Source: Verrucomicrobiota bacterium
GTDB lineage: Bacteria > Verrucomicrobiota > Verrucomicrobiia > Opitutales > Opitutaceae
Direction of reading: 5' to 3'
Length of the DNA: 6,917 bases
Assembly (NCBI GenBank): GCA_023410155.1
Contig: JAEYQF010000309.1
Location: 1-6,917 of the forward strand
In this document: positions 6,196 through 6,917 of the stretch, one piece after another
Layout of the letters: each line of letters opens with the position of its first letter
Position numbering within the stretch: the stretch's first letter is position 1
The notes under the pieces: generated by a model
Told to the model about the DNA's origin: nothing
The model's input: the letters and a program-made list of their open reading frames with translations, nothing else
Database searches by the model: none
Translations under genes and position numbers: made by a program

Positions 6196-6207
6196 AAGCG
6201 AAAAAGT

Positions 6208-6888
6208 TCACTTGGCCGTAATCAGGAGAGGCGCCCACCCCCGCATCCATTGCTCGGCCTCCTCCCGCGCCCCCGCCCGGGTGACGAAGACGATATAGCT
6301 AGCATCACCGCGCCGCCGCCCTTCGCGCACACGCTGGATCCGCCACACTGCGACATCCCGCAGATCGTTGGCCGCGAGTTCGCGACTACGCCCGAGCCAC
6401 GCGTCCCAATGTGCGTAAAAAACGTGATGCACCTCGCTCCCTTCCCCGAAACGACCGACGAAAAACTCCACCGCCGCCCCGTCGAGCTGCAGCGCCAGGC
6501 GACCGGGCAGCGCGGTAAACTCTTGTCCGGCGGCTGGCACACAGATGGTCGGATCGTGCAGCTCGGCCGCTGCGGTCCGGGCGACATCGTCCTCCCACCT
6601 GGCGACGAATGCCATCTCCCCCGCTCCCGCGCCGCGGGAGAGGCCACGCACCACGCTGGCATTCAGGAGCTCGCGCGTTCGCTCCGGCACCGGCAGCTCC
6701 CGCCAGTCGGCCACATCGGATCGGAGCTCCCATTGGAGCCGCGTGCCCGGCCGCTTGTATTCGTGAAACCGATACCAGATTTCGGGCGAAACGAGCGCGA
6801 TGCAGCCGGCGCCGCTCACCACCCACGCCGGCCACGCCGCACCTCGCGGTTCCGCTTTCGATCGGGGCACGGCGGCCGGCGCCGTCAC
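6208..6888 (-). CDS. EpsI-like exosortase-associated protein
   Basis: Protein of 226 aa from a GTG at 6886-6888. It has a short basic N-terminus, a membrane helix near residues 18-35 (AAWPAWVVSGAGCIALVS), and a periplasmic domain of the EpsI (DUF3485) type. The key signature is HDPTICVPAAG (111-121), matching the family His-x-Pro-x-x-Cys-x-Pro-x-x-Gly pattern, here with His111 and Cys116. It is followed by a beta-rich stretch and VFYAHWDAWLG (156-166). EpsI proteins occur next to, or fused to, exosortases and are thought to help exosortase function or exopolysaccharide export; the exact activity is not established. The neighbours fit: a TPR protein 50 bp downstream, then a PEP-CTERM cargo. 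The GTG overlaps a TGA in another frame (GTGA), the usual mark of coupling to an upstream gene. However, the same frame stays open to the window edge (LLAWRASRR precedes the GTG), so a longer or fused protein cannot be excluded. Confidence 0.75.
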   Translation of the reverse strand: MTAPAAVPRSKAEPRGAAWPAWVVSGAGCIALVSPEIWYRFHEYKRPGTRLQWELRSDVADWRELPVPERTRELLNASVVRGLSRGAGAGEMAFVARWEDDVARTAAAELHDPTICVPAAGQEFTALPGRLALQLDGAAVEFFVGRFGEGSEVHHVFYAHWDAWLGRSRELAANDLRDVAVWRIQRVREGRRRGDASYIVFVTRAGAREEAEQWMRGWAPLLITAK

Positions 6889-6917
6889 GCGCCGACTCGC
6901 CCGCCATGCGAGCAGGG

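Overview
The window is GC-rich bacterial chromosome, most likely from an Opitutaceae-type member of Verrucomicrobiota. This is inferred from gene content: a GreA-type factor with a long N-terminal extension, an ArsR-methyltransferase fusion regulator, and a PEP-CTERM protein beside an EpsI-like protein. No rRNA, tRNA, mobile element or CRISPR array is visible, and the taxon is not proven.

Layout. Bases 1-1311 (+) hold the 3' part of a long greA-type gene, followed at 1332-1361 by a near-perfect intrinsic terminator. A LysE-family exporter (1366-1977, +) starts only 4 nt after the terminator's T tract. A stretch of degenerate 17-nt-like repeats and short inverted repeats (1970-2095) begins at the end of the LysE gene and lies upstream of an ArsR-HTH/SAM-methyltransferase fusion regulator (2233-3165, +). 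The 75-bp gap 3166-3240 separates it from the convergent minus-strand block and carries two hairpins.

The minus-strand block reads from the right edge leftward: an EpsI-like exosortase-associated protein (6208-6888), a membrane-anchored TPR-like protein (4415-6157), and a secreted choice-of-anchor A protein ending in a PEP-CTERM sorting signal (3241-4293). Together they look like part of an exosortase sorting locus. The EpsI-like protein would assist the sorting machinery, the TPR protein would be an envelope scaffold of unknown role, and the PEP-CTERM protein would be the cargo. The exosortase itself is not in the window; it may lie just beyond the right edge. The 121-bp gap upstream of the PEP-CTERM gene has a weak sigma-54-like GG/GC pair, two leader hairpins and a good ribosome binding site, so the cargo gene may have its own promoter.

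No clearly new system is proven. The points most worth checking are the exosortase-linked trio, the SahR-like regulator with its upstream repeat field, and the terminator/start arrangement of the LysE gene.
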